Assembly: GCA_937885015.1 (NCBI GenBank)
Contig: CALAAS010000011.1
Span: 15,623-79,622 of the forward strand
DNA length: 64,000 bases
Reading direction: 5' to 3'
From: an uncultured Clostridium sp.
GTDB taxonomy: Bacteria; Bacillota; Clostridia; Lachnospirales; Lachnospiraceae
The position numbers and the translations under genes are program-made. Numbering within the stretch: the first letter of the stretch is position 1; each line of letters starts with the position of its first letter. Positions 8,926-17,744 of this stretch are shown piece after piece. The notes under the pieces are model-generated. The model was not told the origin of the DNA and ran no database searches. It saw only the letters and a program-made list of their open reading frames with translations.

Positions 8926-9444
8926 ATGGATGAGCAGAGTCGGGAAGGAAGAAAAGCGGGGAGAGTTGCACTTTACGGAATGATGACAGCGCTGGCTTTT
9001 CTGTTTGGCTATGTGGAGTCGCTGGTTCCTATAAGCCTGGGAGTTCCGGGAATCAAGCTGGGACTGGCCAATTTGGCAGCGATCGTCAGTCTCTACCTTC
9101 TTGGACCCCGGGCGGCGGTTGGAATTACTGTGGTCCGCATTCTTTTAGTTGGTTTTACTTTTGGAAACCTGTCTATGATGATGTACAGCTTTGCCGGTGC
9201 CGCTGTGAGTCTCGCCCTGATGCTGATATTCTGGCGGATGGACTGGTTTGGGGTGACAGGAGTCAGTATCATTGGCGGGGCGGGACACAATGTGGGACAG
9301 CTTCTGCTGGCTGCGGTGGTGGTGGAGACAGGCGGTGTGTTTTATTATCTTCCGTTGCTCCTGGCAGCCGGAACTGTGGCGGGAGCGGTCATTGGAATTC
9401 TGGGAGGAATTCTCATAAAACGGCTTTCCCACTGGAAGAGATGA
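8926..9444 (+). CDS. Gx transporter / EetB-like membrane protein
   Basis: A 172-residue protein with about five membrane segments, of the Gx transporter family once annotated as heptaprenyl diphosphate synthase component I. Characteristic blocks are 'ALAFLFGYVESLVPI', 'PGIKLGLANLAAIVSLYLLG' and a Gly-rich GGAGHNVGQLLLA. The fold resembles ECF S components. In Listeria the homologue beside the NusG-II protein is EetB, required for extracellular electron transfer; elsewhere the family accompanies Rnf genes. I chose ATG 8926 because the likely promoter ends at 8881; an in-frame ATG at 8884 would add 14 residues. galT follows after 51 bases. Confidence 0.78.
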   Translation: MDEQSREGRKAGRVALYGMMTALAFLFGYVESLVPISLGVPGIKLGLANLAAIVSLYLLGPRAAVGITVVRILLVGFTFGNLSMMMYSFAGAAVSLALMLIFWRMDWFGVTGVSIIGGAGHNVGQLLLAAVVVETGGVFYYLPLLLAAGTVAGAVIGILGGILIKRLSHWKR

Positions 9445-9495
9445 AGCAGGAGAAAGTGAACAGCAAAAAGTGAGAAGAGAGAAGGAGGAAGTGGT

Positions 9496-11007
9496 ATGGT
9501 ATATGAGGCAGTGAAAAATCTGGTGCAGTACGGTCTGGATGCGGGACTTTTGGAGCCGGAAGACAGGATTTATGCGACCAACCGGATCCTGGCATTGATG
9601 GGAATGGAAGAGTATGAAGAGCCGGAGGGCGAAGAGAAGTCCCAGAGCCTGGAGGAGATTTTGGGAGAACTTCTGGACTATGCCCATGAGACGGGAGTGT
9701 TGGAAGAAAACAGCGTGGTATATCGGGATCTGTTTGACACAAAGCTGATGAATTGCCTTATGCCGCGGCCCAGCGAAGTAATCCGTACTTTCTGGAAGCT
9801 GTACGAAATGGAGTCGCCGGAGGCGGCAACGGATTATTATTATAAACTGAGTCAGGATTCAGATTACATCCGGAGATACCGGGTATGCCGGGATATGAAG
9901 TGGAAGACAGAGACAAAATACGGCCAGCTGGATATTACGGTCAATCTTTCCAAGCCGGAGAAAGATCCCAAGGCCATTGCAGCGGCCAAGCTGGCAAAGC
10001 AGAGCGGATATCCAAAATGCCTTCTTTGCCGGGAAAATGAGGGGTATGCCGGGCGTGTTAATCATCCTGCCCGGGACAATCACCGGATCATTCCCATTAC
10101 GGTCAATGACAGTGAGTGGGGATTCCAGTATTCGCCCTATGTGTATTACAATGAGCACTGTATCGTGTTTAATGGTCTTCATACGCCGATGAAGATTGAA
10201 AAGGCGACGTTTATCAAGCTATTTGATTTTGTCAAATTGTTCCCCCACTATTTTCTGGGTTCCAATGCGGATCTTCCCATTGTGGGAGGTTCTATCCTGA
10301 GCCATGATCATTTCCAGGGGGGACATTATACCTTCGCCATGGCCAAGGCTCCCATGGAAAAAATGTTTTCTATGGATGGCTTTGAGGACGTGGAGGTGGG
10401 AATCGTTCACTGGCCCATGTCGGTAATCCGTACCAGGGCGAAGGATCCGGAGCGCCTGATCCAGCTGGGAGACCGGATTCTTACGGCATGGCGGGGATAT
10501 ACAGATGAGGAGGCATTTATCTTTGCCGAGACAGACGGGGAACCCCACAATACCATTACTCCCATTGCCCGGAAAAACGACGGGATGTATGAGCTGGATC
10601 TGGTACTGCGAAATAACATTACTACCGAGGAGCTGCCTCTGGGCGTTTATCATCCCCATCCGGAGCTTCACCACATTAAAAAAGAAAATATTGGCCTGAT
10701 TGAGGTAATGGGACTGGCGGTTCTCCCGTCTCGTTTGAAACAGGAGCTGGCGCAGCTGGCGGATGGGATTCTTGCGGGAGATGATCTGCGGAAAAATCCG
10801 GATACGGAAAAGCATGCTGACTGGGTGGAGGAATTTTTACCCCGGTATCAAGAGATCAGCCGGGATACCATTGGCGATATCTTGAAGAAAGAAGTAGGAC
10901 TTGTTTTCGAACGGGTGCTGGAGGATGCCGGCGTATATAAATGCACGGAGGAAGGACGCCGGTCATTTGGACGTTTTCTTGCCGCCGTCGGTTTCCAGGA
11001 GGTATAA
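9496..11007 (+). CDS. galT: Galactose-1-phosphate uridylyltransferase, class II
   Basis: A 503-residue enzyme of the Firmicutes-type GalT family (distinct from the roughly 350-residue E. coli enzyme), exchanging UMP between UDP-glucose and galactose-1-phosphate in the Leloir pathway. Seen: YATNRILALMG near the N-terminus, RVNHPARDNHRIIPITVN, the His-x-His region SHDHFQGGHYTFAMAKAPME, and HNTITPIARKND. Length is normal for class II. No galK or galE lies nearby, which is unusual. A GAAGGAGG ribosome site precedes ATG 9496. Probably co-transcribed with the Gx-transporter gene upstream and the alarmone synthetase downstream. Confidence 0.93.
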   Translation: MVYEAVKNLVQYGLDAGLLEPEDRIYATNRILALMGMEEYEEPEGEEKSQSLEEILGELLDYAHETGVLEENSVVYRDLFDTKLMNCLMPRPSEVIRTFWKLYEMESPEAATDYYYKLSQDSDYIRRYRVCRDMKWKTETKYGQLDITVNLSKPEKDPKAIAAAKLAKQSGYPKCLLCRENEGYAGRVNHPARDNHRIIPITVNDSEWGFQYSPYVYYNEHCIVFNGLHTPMKIEKATFIKLFDFVKLFPHYFLGSNADLPIVGGSILSHDHFQGGHYTFAMAKAPMEKMFSMDGFEDVEVGIVHWPMSVIRTRAKDPERLIQLGDRILTAWRGYTDEEAFIFAETDGEPHNTITPIARKNDGMYELDLVLRNNITTEELPLGVYHPHPELHHIKKENIGLIEVMGLAVLPSRLKQELAQLADGILAGDDLRKNPDTEKHADWVEEFLPRYQEISRDTIGDILKKEVGLVFERVLEDAGVYKCTEEGRRSFGRFLAAVGFQEV

Positions 11008-11033
11008 AAACGGAAGGCGGAACAAAAAAAGCG

Positions 11034-11819
11034 ATGATGGAGAAGGATGCATTTTTAAAGAAATACCGGATGGATGAATCGGAATTTGAAAGGGCGGGAA
11101 TCGGCTGGAGCGAGCTGGCTGGCATTGAAGCCGATTATCGGCAGAGGGAGGGAACGCTTCGGGAGATTGGAAAGGAATTTGTCGACCATTATCTTTACGA
11201 TATTGAGCGGGCCGGCATTCACTCCTACCGATACCGGACCAAGGATCCGGGGCACCTGCTGGAGAAGATTATCCGCAAAAAGCGGGAACAGCCGGAGAAG
11301 TTTTCCGGCCTGGATGTGTCCAATTACTGGAAATATGTGACGGATCTGATCGGGATCCGCGTGTTTTTCCTCTATCGGGAGGACTGGCGTCATTTTCATG
11401 AGTATATTACATCTGTTTTTGAAAATGATCCCGGTCAGTATGTAAAGGATCGGGACCGGGATTTTGATGAGGATGCGGAACACTTCTACATTGCAGAGCG
11501 GCCGAAGGTGTATCGGAGAAATGGGGACAGCCGGATTTACGATGAATCGGTGATTGACATTAAATCAGACGGGATCTACCGTTCTCTGCACTATATTATC
11601 AAATATCAGGGGTATTACGTGGAGATTCAGGCCAGGACGCTGTTTGAAGAGGGCTGGAGTGAAGTGGATCACGATATTGTGTATCCCTACCATCAGGATG
11701 ATGCGATGCTGAAAGATTTTTCCGGACTGTTGAACCGGCTTTCCGGGATGGCAGATGAGATGAGCTCTTATTTTCGCCGAATGAAGGTGGAAAAAGAGCG
11801 GGGAAATGAAAAAGAGTGA
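11034..11819 (+). CDS. Small alarmone synthetase (RelA/SpoT domain GTP pyrophosphokinase)
   Basis: A 261-residue single-domain (p)ppGpp synthetase candidate. It shows the RelA_SpoT core: VTDLIGIRVFFLYREDWRHF (substrate-binding strand), SDGIYRSLHYIIKY, and VEIQARTLFEEGWSEVDHDI (near residues 200-219) with the conserved Glu-x-Gln-x-Arg-Thr. There is no HD hydrolase, TGS or ACT domain. I place the start at ATG 11034 after AAGGCGG; the longer open frame from 10941 overlaps galT and has no support. It diverges clearly from the RelQ-like protein at 21546. It follows galT by 26 bases and is probably in the same transcript. Confidence 0.82.
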   Translation: MMEKDAFLKKYRMDESEFERAGIGWSELAGIEADYRQREGTLREIGKEFVDHYLYDIERAGIHSYRYRTKDPGHLLEKIIRKKREQPEKFSGLDVSNYWKYVTDLIGIRVFFLYREDWRHFHEYITSVFENDPGQYVKDRDRDFDEDAEHFYIAERPKVYRRNGDSRIYDESVIDIKSDGIYRSLHYIIKYQGYYVEIQARTLFEEGWSEVDHDIVYPYHQDDAMLKDFSGLLNRLSGMADEMSSYFRRMKVEKERGNEKE

Positions 11820-11826
11820 ATGGAAC

Positions 11827-11852
11827 CGGAAAGGGCCACGGAGCCCTTTCCG
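11827..11852. terminator. Hairpin between convergent genes
   Basis: A perfect 10-base-pair stem, CGGAAAGGGC (11827-11836) against GCCCTTTCCG (11843-11852), lies just after the alarmone synthetase stop and before the 3' end of the convergent PTS gene. Neither strand has a strong T run right after it, so termination is an inference from position. Confidence 0.4.
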
Positions 11853-11867
11853 CCTGCTGCTCAGAAG

Positions 11868-12896
11868 TTACAGGTCCAATTTCATATCGCCTTCATGGAT
11901 CCAGCCGGCCTTTCGGCAGAGCGCTCCGAAGAAAAGTGTCAGGATGGCTGGAAGGATGAAGCAGACCAGAAGAATTCCGGGCCACATCAGCGGATTCCCG
12001 CTCTTTTCCATGGCTGTATAGATGCCGATGGGGCCCACCAGTCCGCAAGTGCCCATACCGGCGCCTGCGGGGATATTTTCCAGCCGGAACAGGAGTGTGG
12101 AAATGGGGCCTGTCACCATGGAGGCCAGTGTGGGCGGAATCCAGATACGGGGATTACGGACAATATTGCCCATTTGCAGCATAGAGGTTCCCAGTCCCTG
12201 GGCCAGCAGTCCGCCCCAGCGATTTTCACGGAAACTTAAGACGGCGAAGCCGATCATCTGGGCGCAGCAGCCTGCGGTAGCCGCTCCCCCAGCCAAACCG
12301 TCCAGACTCAGCATGATACAGATGGCCGCACTGCTGATGGGCAGCGTCAGGGCAATGCCGATAAGGGCGGAGACGAGAATGCCCATAAAGAAAGGCTGCA
12401 TGATGGTGGCAGTTTTGACCAGATTGCCGAAAGCTGTCATGAAAGCGGCGACGCCGGGCCCCACAAATTGGGATGCCAGAACGCCAGAGATGATGGTAAC
12501 TCCCGGGGTTACCAGAATATCTACAGGGGTTTCCCGGGAGACAAGCTTTCCGAGCTCTGTGGCAAGAATGGTTGCTACCAGGGCTCCCACAGGGCCGCCC
12601 AGCTCGTTGCCGGCGATGCCCACAGTAGCAGCGGAGAAAAGCACCAGGGAGGGGGCTTTCAATGCATAGGCGATGGAAACACCGAGCGCTGCTCCGGTGG
12701 CATTTTTGGCATAGACAGAGATGGTGGTAAAAATGGGAAGTCCCGTTTTTTCTCCAAGGGTGGAAAAGATGGTGCCGATGAGAAGCGAGGCAAAAAGTCC
12801 GAATGCCATGGCCCCCAGGGCGTCGATGAGATAGGTCTGAACGGAAATATTGATTTGTTTGCGCTTCAGAAAAGCTTTTATGCCGGATGTGTTCAT
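11868..12896 (-). CDS. PTS_EIIC_2-family membrane protein
   Basis: A 342-residue polytopic protein with about nine hydrophobic segments, Gly/Ala/Thr-rich, resembling the PTS_EIIC_2 family (putative sugar-specific permease). Recognisable blocks: 'YLIDALGAMAFGLFASLLIG', the Gly-rich GIAGNELGGPVGALVATI and GTCGLVGPIGIYTAM near the C-terminus. No IIA or IIB partner is encoded in the window, so transport through the PTS cannot be confirmed; many members of this family are orphans. An AGGAGGATCC ribosome site lies just upstream of the start. It converges on the alarmone synthetase. Confidence 0.78.
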   Translation of the reverse strand: MNTSGIKAFLKRKQINISVQTYLIDALGAMAFGLFASLLIGTIFSTLGEKTGLPIFTTISVYAKNATGAALGVSIAYALKAPSLVLFSAATVGIAGNELGGPVGALVATILATELGKLVSRETPVDILVTPGVTIISGVLASQFVGPGVAAFMTAFGNLVKTATIMQPFFMGILVSALIGIALTLPISSAAICIMLSLDGLAGGAATAGCCAQMIGFAVLSFRENRWGGLLAQGLGTSMLQMGNIVRNPRIWIPPTLASMVTGPISTLLFRLENIPAGAGMGTCGLVGPIGIYTAMEKSGNPLMWPGILLVCFILPAILTLFFGALCRKAGWIHEGDMKLDL

Positions 12897-12962
12897 GAGG
12901 ATCCTCCTATGTGTGGAATCTTTTGTTCAGAGTGTTCCTGAACGGTTGTATGAAGTAATGGC

Positions 12963-12986
12963 GGCGGCCTGTGGAGCGTGGCCGCC
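12963..12986. repeat. GC-rich hairpin in divergent region
   Basis: GGCGGCC (12963-12969) pairs with GGCCGCC (12980-12986) around a 10-base loop. It sits between the divergent PTS and zinc-ribbon genes. A T-rich tract follows a few bases later on the plus strand. A weak promoter-like pair, TTGTAT (12993-12998) and TATACA (13018-13023) with 19 bases between, follows it. Confidence 0.35.
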
Positions 12987-13094
12987 AGGCTTTTGTATTT
13001 TAACATATATCAAGGATTATACAAGCATTTTGAGCATTTTCGCCGCAGAATGCCAGAGAAACAGTGACAATGTCGGGGGAAAGGAGTTTCGCAT

Positions 13095-13520
13095 ATGCAG
13101 AAGAGAATTTGCCCGATTTGCGACCATGTGATGACGGGACGGCATTTTTGCCGGTTCTGTAAGCAGTGGATTCGGGAGCCGCATGTGGTAAATGCCACCT
13201 ATTATCTGAATGAACGCCATCCGGCGCATGAGAAAAATTGCCTGTACCACGGTACGGCCGGGGATGGGGGTTCTGTCCGTCAGGCGGCGGAAAAAAAGAA
13301 AACGTCTCTGGAGGCCGTTGCCAAAGGCCGGTCAGGCTCCGGGCAAACGGGATTGAAGCAGAGTGACAGGGCAGGATTGTCCGGAAAAGGGGGAAGTCAG
13401 AGAAAGAAGGAGACAGGAACGAAAAGCCAGCCGGCACATCTTTTTTTGTTTTTTGCGGTGGCATTTTTGCTGCTTTTTATGTTCGGCAGCTTTCTCCCAT
13501 TCTTTTTCTTCTGGTTTTGA
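13095..13520 (+). CDS. Zinc-ribbon protein with C-terminal membrane anchor
   Basis: A 141-residue protein of unknown function. Residues 1-30 form a zinc ribbon with Cys6-x2-Cys9 and Cys19-x2-Cys22, followed by a His/Cys-containing segment (HPAHEKNCLYH near 40-50). The middle is Lys/Gly/Ser-rich and probably disordered. The C-terminus is a very hydrophobic Phe/Leu segment (about residues 115-141) likely to be a tail anchor. GGGGAAAGGAG precedes the ATG. It may be transcribed together with metF 80 bases downstream. The family is not one I recognise; a similar domain order (zinc ribbon first, membrane last) recurs in the larger protein at 36084. Confidence 0.65.
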   Translation: MQKRICPICDHVMTGRHFCRFCKQWIREPHVVNATYYLNERHPAHEKNCLYHGTAGDGGSVRQAAEKKKTSLEAVAKGRSGSGQTGLKQSDRAGLSGKGGSQRKKETGTKSQPAHLFLFFAVAFLLLFMFGSFLPFFFFWF

Positions 13521-13600
13521 GAAGGGAAAACAGGAAATGGGAAGTACCGTTGGGGGACGGGAACCAGTAAACAGGAAATTAAGAAAGATAGGAGAGAGAC

Positions 13601-14461
13601 ATGAAAATTCGAGACATTTTAGCAGGTGGTCAGCCAACCCTTTCCTTTGAGGTGTTTCCGCCCAAAGTAGAAGCAGATTACGATTCTGTGGAGGCAGCAG
13701 CATTTGAGATAGCGCGGTTAAAGCCGGCGTTCATGAGTGTAACGTATGGGGCTGGAGGAGGAACCAGCCGTTATACGGTGGGGATTGCAGCAGATCTTCA
13801 GAATCAGTGCGGAGTAAATGCGCTGGCGCATTTGACTTGTGTTTCCTCTACCAGAGAGCGGGTCCGGGAGGAACTGGCTGCGATGAAGGAGCTGGGAATT
13901 GAGAATGTGCTGGCCCTGCGGGGAGATATCCCGGAGGGGGGACCGCTGGCCTCAGACTACCGCTACGCGTCGGAACTGATCCGGGATATCAAGCGCTATG
14001 CGCCGGATCTCTGCATCGGAGCCGCCTGTTATCCGGAGGGCCATGTGGAATCAGTCAATAAAACGGCGGACATTGAACATTTGCGGGAAAAAGTGGAGGC
14101 TGGATGTGATTTTGTGACGACGCAGATGTTTTTCGATAATAATATTCTTTACAATTATCTATACCGGATCCGGGAAAAAGGGATTACAGTTCCTGTGGTT
14201 GCCGGGATTATGCCGGTTACCAATGCCAGACAGATAGCAAGGATCTGTCGTATGTCCGGAACGTATCTTCCGGCTCGGTTCAAGGCGATCGTAGACAGGT
14301 TTGGTGACAATCCGGCTGCTATGAAACAGGCGGGTATTGCTTATGCTACAGAGCAGATCATTGACCTGATTGCCAATCACGTGAATGGAATTCATGTATA
14401 TTCCATGAATAAGCCGGACGTGGCGGCCTGGATCCAGAGCAGCCTGTCTGAAATCCTGTGA
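13601..14461 (+). CDS. metF: Methylenetetrahydrofolate reductase
   Basis: A 286-residue FAD enzyme reducing 5,10-methylene-THF to 5-methyl-THF, the methyl donor for methionine synthase. Family motifs are clear: 'LSFEVFPPKVEADYDS' (about 12-27), FMSVTYGAGGGTSRYT, 'ENVLALRGDIPEGG', 'GAACYPEGHVES', and 'TTQMFFDNNILYNYL'. Length is normal for the bacterial catalytic domain. AGGAGAGAG precedes the ATG. The next two genes encode the remaining parts of the methyl-transfer system, so the operon makes and consumes methyl-THF. Confidence 0.95.
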   Translation: MKIRDILAGGQPTLSFEVFPPKVEADYDSVEAAAFEIARLKPAFMSVTYGAGGGTSRYTVGIAADLQNQCGVNALAHLTCVSSTRERVREELAAMKELGIENVLALRGDIPEGGPLASDYRYASELIRDIKRYAPDLCIGAACYPEGHVESVNKTADIEHLREKVEAGCDFVTTQMFFDNNILYNYLYRIREKGITVPVVAGIMPVTNARQIARICRMSGTYLPARFKAIVDRFGDNPAAMKQAGIAYATEQIIDLIANHVNGIHVYSMNKPDVAAWIQSSLSEIL

Positions 14462-14465
14462 CGGG

Positions 14466-15140
14466 ATGGGGGGATCAGCGTTGGAAGTAAACCGAAGAGA
14501 GATATATCGGTATTTGGGATTCGGGAGAACGAACCCGGAGGAAAGAACCAGGATTCTGGTGGAGAACTGCCTGGAGGAACTTTTTCAGGCGGCGGATTGC
14601 CGCAGCTTTTACCGCCGTTTTCCGCTGACTGCCACCGGGGATGGAGAGATGGACCTTACCTGTTTTCGGACAGAGAGCAGAGATCTTGCGAGGGCTCTTC
14701 AGGGCTGTACGGAGGTGGCGCTGTTTGCAGCTACGCTGGGATCTGGAGTGGACCTGCTGCTGCGGCGTTACAGTCGGCTTGCGATGAGCAGGGCTGTGAT
14801 TTTGCAGGCGGCTTCGGCTGCTATGATTGAGTCTTATTGTGATCAGGTCTGCTGTGACTTAAGACAGGAGCTGGAACGGGAGGGACTGTATCCGCGGCCG
14901 CGGTTTTCTCCAGGCTACGGAGATTTTCCCCTTTCCTGTCAGACAGCTATTTGTCGTGGGTTGGAAACAGAAAAAAGAGTGGGAGTAGCACTGACAGAAC
15001 ATCTCCTGATGGTTCCGTCAAAATCGGTTACAGCGGTAATCGGCATTGGACGGGCACCTGGAAATTGCGGGGTGGAAGGCTGTGAGGCCTGTGGAAAAAT
15101 GGACTGCGCCTACAGGCGTATGGAGCCAGAAAATATGTGA
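14466..15140 (+). CDS. Methionine synthase reactivation (AdoMet-binding) protein
   Basis: A 224-residue protein matching the vitamin B12-dependent methionine synthase activation domain, normally the C-terminal module of MetH. It binds AdoMet for reductive remethylation of inactive cob(II)alamin. Seen: 'EVNRREIYRYLGF' at the start, an ALFAATLGSGVDLLLRRY block, and the 'PRFSPGYGDFPLSCQ' region typical of the AdoMet site. A TTG at 14481 (219 residues), preceded by TGGGGGGA at good spacing, is a plausible alternative start because the homologous region begins there. It lies 4 bases after metF and 49 bases before the metH that lacks this domain, which supports action in trans. Confidence 0.85.
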   Translation: MGGSALEVNRREIYRYLGFGRTNPEERTRILVENCLEELFQAADCRSFYRRFPLTATGDGEMDLTCFRTESRDLARALQGCTEVALFAATLGSGVDLLLRRYSRLAMSRAVILQAASAAMIESYCDQVCCDLRQELEREGLYPRPRFSPGYGDFPLSCQTAICRGLETEKRVGVALTEHLLMVPSKSVTAVIGIGRAPGNCGVEGCEACGKMDCAYRRMEPENM

Positions 15141-15189
15141 AACGGCCGGAAGGATAGATATAACCGGGATTTTAGAAAGGGAGAATGAC

Positions 15190-17607
15190 ATGGGAATACT
15201 GGAAAGCTGGAGAGAGAAAATCCTGGTATTTGACGGAGGGACGGGAAGTCTTTTGCAGGAAGAGGGACTTTTGCCCGGAGAACTGCCGGAAACCTGGAAT
15301 ATAGTAAGACCTGAGGTGTTGACGGGAATTCATCGCCGGTATCTGGAGGCCGGCTGTGATGTGGTGTTGGCCAATACCTTTGGGGCGAATCGCCTGAAAT
15401 TTAATGAAAATACGGAATATGGACTGCAGGAGATTGTGGAGGCAGCCATGGAGAATGCCCACCGGGCAGTGCGGGATGTCGGAAAGGGCTATGTAGCTCT
15501 GGATCTGGGTCCTACAGGCCGTCTCTTAAAACCTATGGGCGATTTGGACTTTGAAGAGGCCGTGGAGATTTATAAAGAGGTGGTGGAAATCGGGGCCAGA
15601 AAAGGGGCGGATTTGATCCTGATCGAGACCATGAGCGATATGTATGAGCTGAAAGCCGCAGTGTTGGCGGCAAAGGAAAATTCAGATCTTCCAGTATTTG
15701 CCACCTGTATTTTCGATGGGAAAGGTAAAATGCTGACGGGGGGAACTCCAAAGGCGACGGTGGCTCTTCTGGAGGGACTTGGCGTGGATGCACTGGGAAT
15801 CAACTGCGGCCTGGGACCGGTCCAGATGGAGCCGATGGTGCGGGAACTTCTGGAGTATGCCTCCGTGCCGGTTATTGTCAATCCCAATGCAGGTCTTCCC
15901 CGCAGTGAGGGCGGAAAAACCGTATATGATATCGGGCCATCCGAGTTTGTAGAGACCATGGAGCATTTTTTGAAGCTGGGGGTGTCTGGTGTAGGTGGAT
16001 GCTGCGGAACGACGCCGGAGCATATCCGTCTTCTGGCAGAGCGCTGCCGGGGACAGCGTCCGGTATCGCCGGAACCCAAAAACAGAACGCTGGTTACATC
16101 TTATGCATCGACAGTGGAGCTGGGGGCGGATCCGGTTATTATCGGAGAGCGGATCAATCCTACGGGAAAATCGAAGTTTAAACAGGCGCTCCGGGAACGG
16201 GATATGGAGTATATCCTGCGGGAAGGAATTACGCAACAGGAAAATGGGGCAGCAATTCTGGATGTGAATGTGGGACTCCCCGGCATTGATGAGGCGGAGA
16301 TGATGTGCCAGGTGGTACAGGAACTTCAGGCAGTTACAGAACTGCCTTTGCAGCTGGATACATCCAGTCCTGCGGCCATGGAGCGGGCGCTTCGGATTTA
16401 CAATGGCAAGGCGATGATCAATTCTGTAAGCGGAAAGCAGGAGGTGATGGATGCTGTTTTTCCGTTGGTAAAGCATTATGGAGGCGTTGTTGTGGCCTTG
16501 ACCCTGGATGAGAATGGGATACCGGAAACAGCAGACGGGCGGATGGCCATTGCCAGGAAAATCTGTGAGGAAGCGGCTCGATATGGGATTTCCAGAAAGG
16601 ATATTGTGATTGATGCGCTCTGCATGACGGTAAGTTCCGATCCGAAGGGGGCTCTTACGACATTGGAGACGGTGGGCCGAGTGCGCCGTGAGCTGGGATG
16701 CAATACAGTTCTTGGTGTATCCAATATTTCCTTTGGCCTTCCGCAGCGGGAAATTATCAATGCCGCCTTCTTTACAATGGCCCTTCAGAGCGGCCTGACG
16801 GCCGCTATCCTGAATCCCAATTCAGAGGCCATGATGCGTTCGTATTATGGCTATCGGGCACTGGCAGCTCTGGATTCTCACTGCGGCACTTATATTGAGC
16901 GGTACGGAGTATCTGTTCCGACTCCCGATTCCGGCTCTAAGAAGGAGGCTGCAAAAGCAGGAGAAAAAGGTCCAGACAATCAGGCATTGCTGCGTTTGGC
17001 CGGAGCTGTGGAACGAGGCCTTCGGGAGGATGCGGCTTTGGCGGCTGAGGCGCTTCTAAAGGAGCAGAGCGGCCTGGAAATTATCAATTCCTGTATGATT
17101 CCGGCACTGGATCGGGTTGGGAAGGGATTTGAGAGGGGAACGGTATTTTTGCCGCAGCTTCTGATGAGTGCAGAAGCTGCACGTGCAGCTTTTGATGTAA
17201 TAAAAGAGGCGATGAGGACCTCCGGTCAGACCGGCGGGAAGAAGGGAACGATTATTCTGGCTACCGTTAAAGGAGATATCCACGATATTGGAAAAAACAT
17301 CGTAAAGGTTCTGCTGGAGAATTATGGTTATGAGGTGTTGGATCTGGGAAAGGATGTGAAACCGGATAAAATTGTGGAGGAGACAGTGGCTGGCCGCGTG
17401 CAGCTGGTTGGCCTTTCGGCCCTGATGACCACAACGGTTCCAAGTATGGAAGAAACCATACGGCATCTGCGCCGGGAGGCACCCTGGGTTAAAATTATGG
17501 TGGGCGGAGCGGTGCTGACAGAGGAGTATGCCATGTCCATTGGAGCGGACGTTTACTGCCGGGATGCCATGGCTTCTGTGGCCTGTGCCCAGAAGATTTT
17601 CGGGTAA
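15190..17607 (+). CDS. metH: Cobalamin-dependent methionine synthase without activation domain
   Basis: An 805-residue enzyme transferring the methyl group of methyl-THF to homocysteine. Domains in order: homocysteine-binding barrel (about 1-290, zinc Cys in GINCGLG and GGCCGTTPEH), pterin-binding barrel (about 315-575, starting VIIGERINPTGKSKFK), and the cobalamin module (about 595-805) with the axial ligand motif Asp696-Ile-His698-Asp-Ile-Gly. The AdoMet activation domain of E. coli MetH (about 1230 residues) is absent and encoded by the upstream gene. I chose ATG 15190 after GAAAGGGAG; the longer frame from 15046 overlaps the upstream gene. Confidence 0.93.
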   Translation: MGILESWREKILVFDGGTGSLLQEEGLLPGELPETWNIVRPEVLTGIHRRYLEAGCDVVLANTFGANRLKFNENTEYGLQEIVEAAMENAHRAVRDVGKGYVALDLGPTGRLLKPMGDLDFEEAVEIYKEVVEIGARKGADLILIETMSDMYELKAAVLAAKENSDLPVFATCIFDGKGKMLTGGTPKATVALLEGLGVDALGINCGLGPVQMEPMVRELLEYASVPVIVNPNAGLPRSEGGKTVYDIGPSEFVETMEHFLKLGVSGVGGCCGTTPEHIRLLAERCRGQRPVSPEPKNRTLVTSYASTVELGADPVIIGERINPTGKSKFKQALRERDMEYILREGITQQENGAAILDVNVGLPGIDEAEMMCQVVQELQAVTELPLQLDTSSPAAMERALRIYNGKAMINSVSGKQEVMDAVFPLVKHYGGVVVALTLDENGIPETADGRMAIARKICEEAARYGISRKDIVIDALCMTVSSDPKGALTTLETVGRVRRELGCNTVLGVSNISFGLPQREIINAAFFTMALQSGLTAAILNPNSEAMMRSYYGYRALAALDSHCGTYIERYGVSVPTPDSGSKKEAAKAGEKGPDNQALLRLAGAVERGLREDAALAAEALLKEQSGLEIINSCMIPALDRVGKGFERGTVFLPQLLMSAEAARAAFDVIKEAMRTSGQTGGKKGTIILATVKGDIHDIGKNIVKVLLENYGYEVLDLGKDVKPDKIVEETVAGRVQLVGLSALMTTTVPSMEETIRHLRREAPWVKIMVGGAVLTEEYAMSIGADVYCRDAMASVACAQKIFG

Positions 17608-17663
17608 AGAAAAGGACGCGGACAGTTCTTAATGCCAGTCGGTCAGAATTGCTGCGCAGGCAC

Positions 17664-17692
17664 TTGACAGAGCCCATAACTTATACTAAAAT
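17664..17692 (+). promoter_or_regulatory. Promoter of the HPr gene
   Basis: TTGACA (17664-17669) and TAAAAT (17687-17692) with a 17-base spacer. It would give a leader of about 45 bases before the HPr ATG. Confidence 0.7.
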
Positions 17693-17744
17693 CTAAAGCA
17701 TATTCAGGTGTGGAACCAGTCCACAGCCTCGAAGGAGGTAGCGT

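Noticed and set aside
13521..13600. SAM riboswitch or S-box before metF
   Set aside because: Only 80 bases separate the genes and none of the S-box core elements are present.
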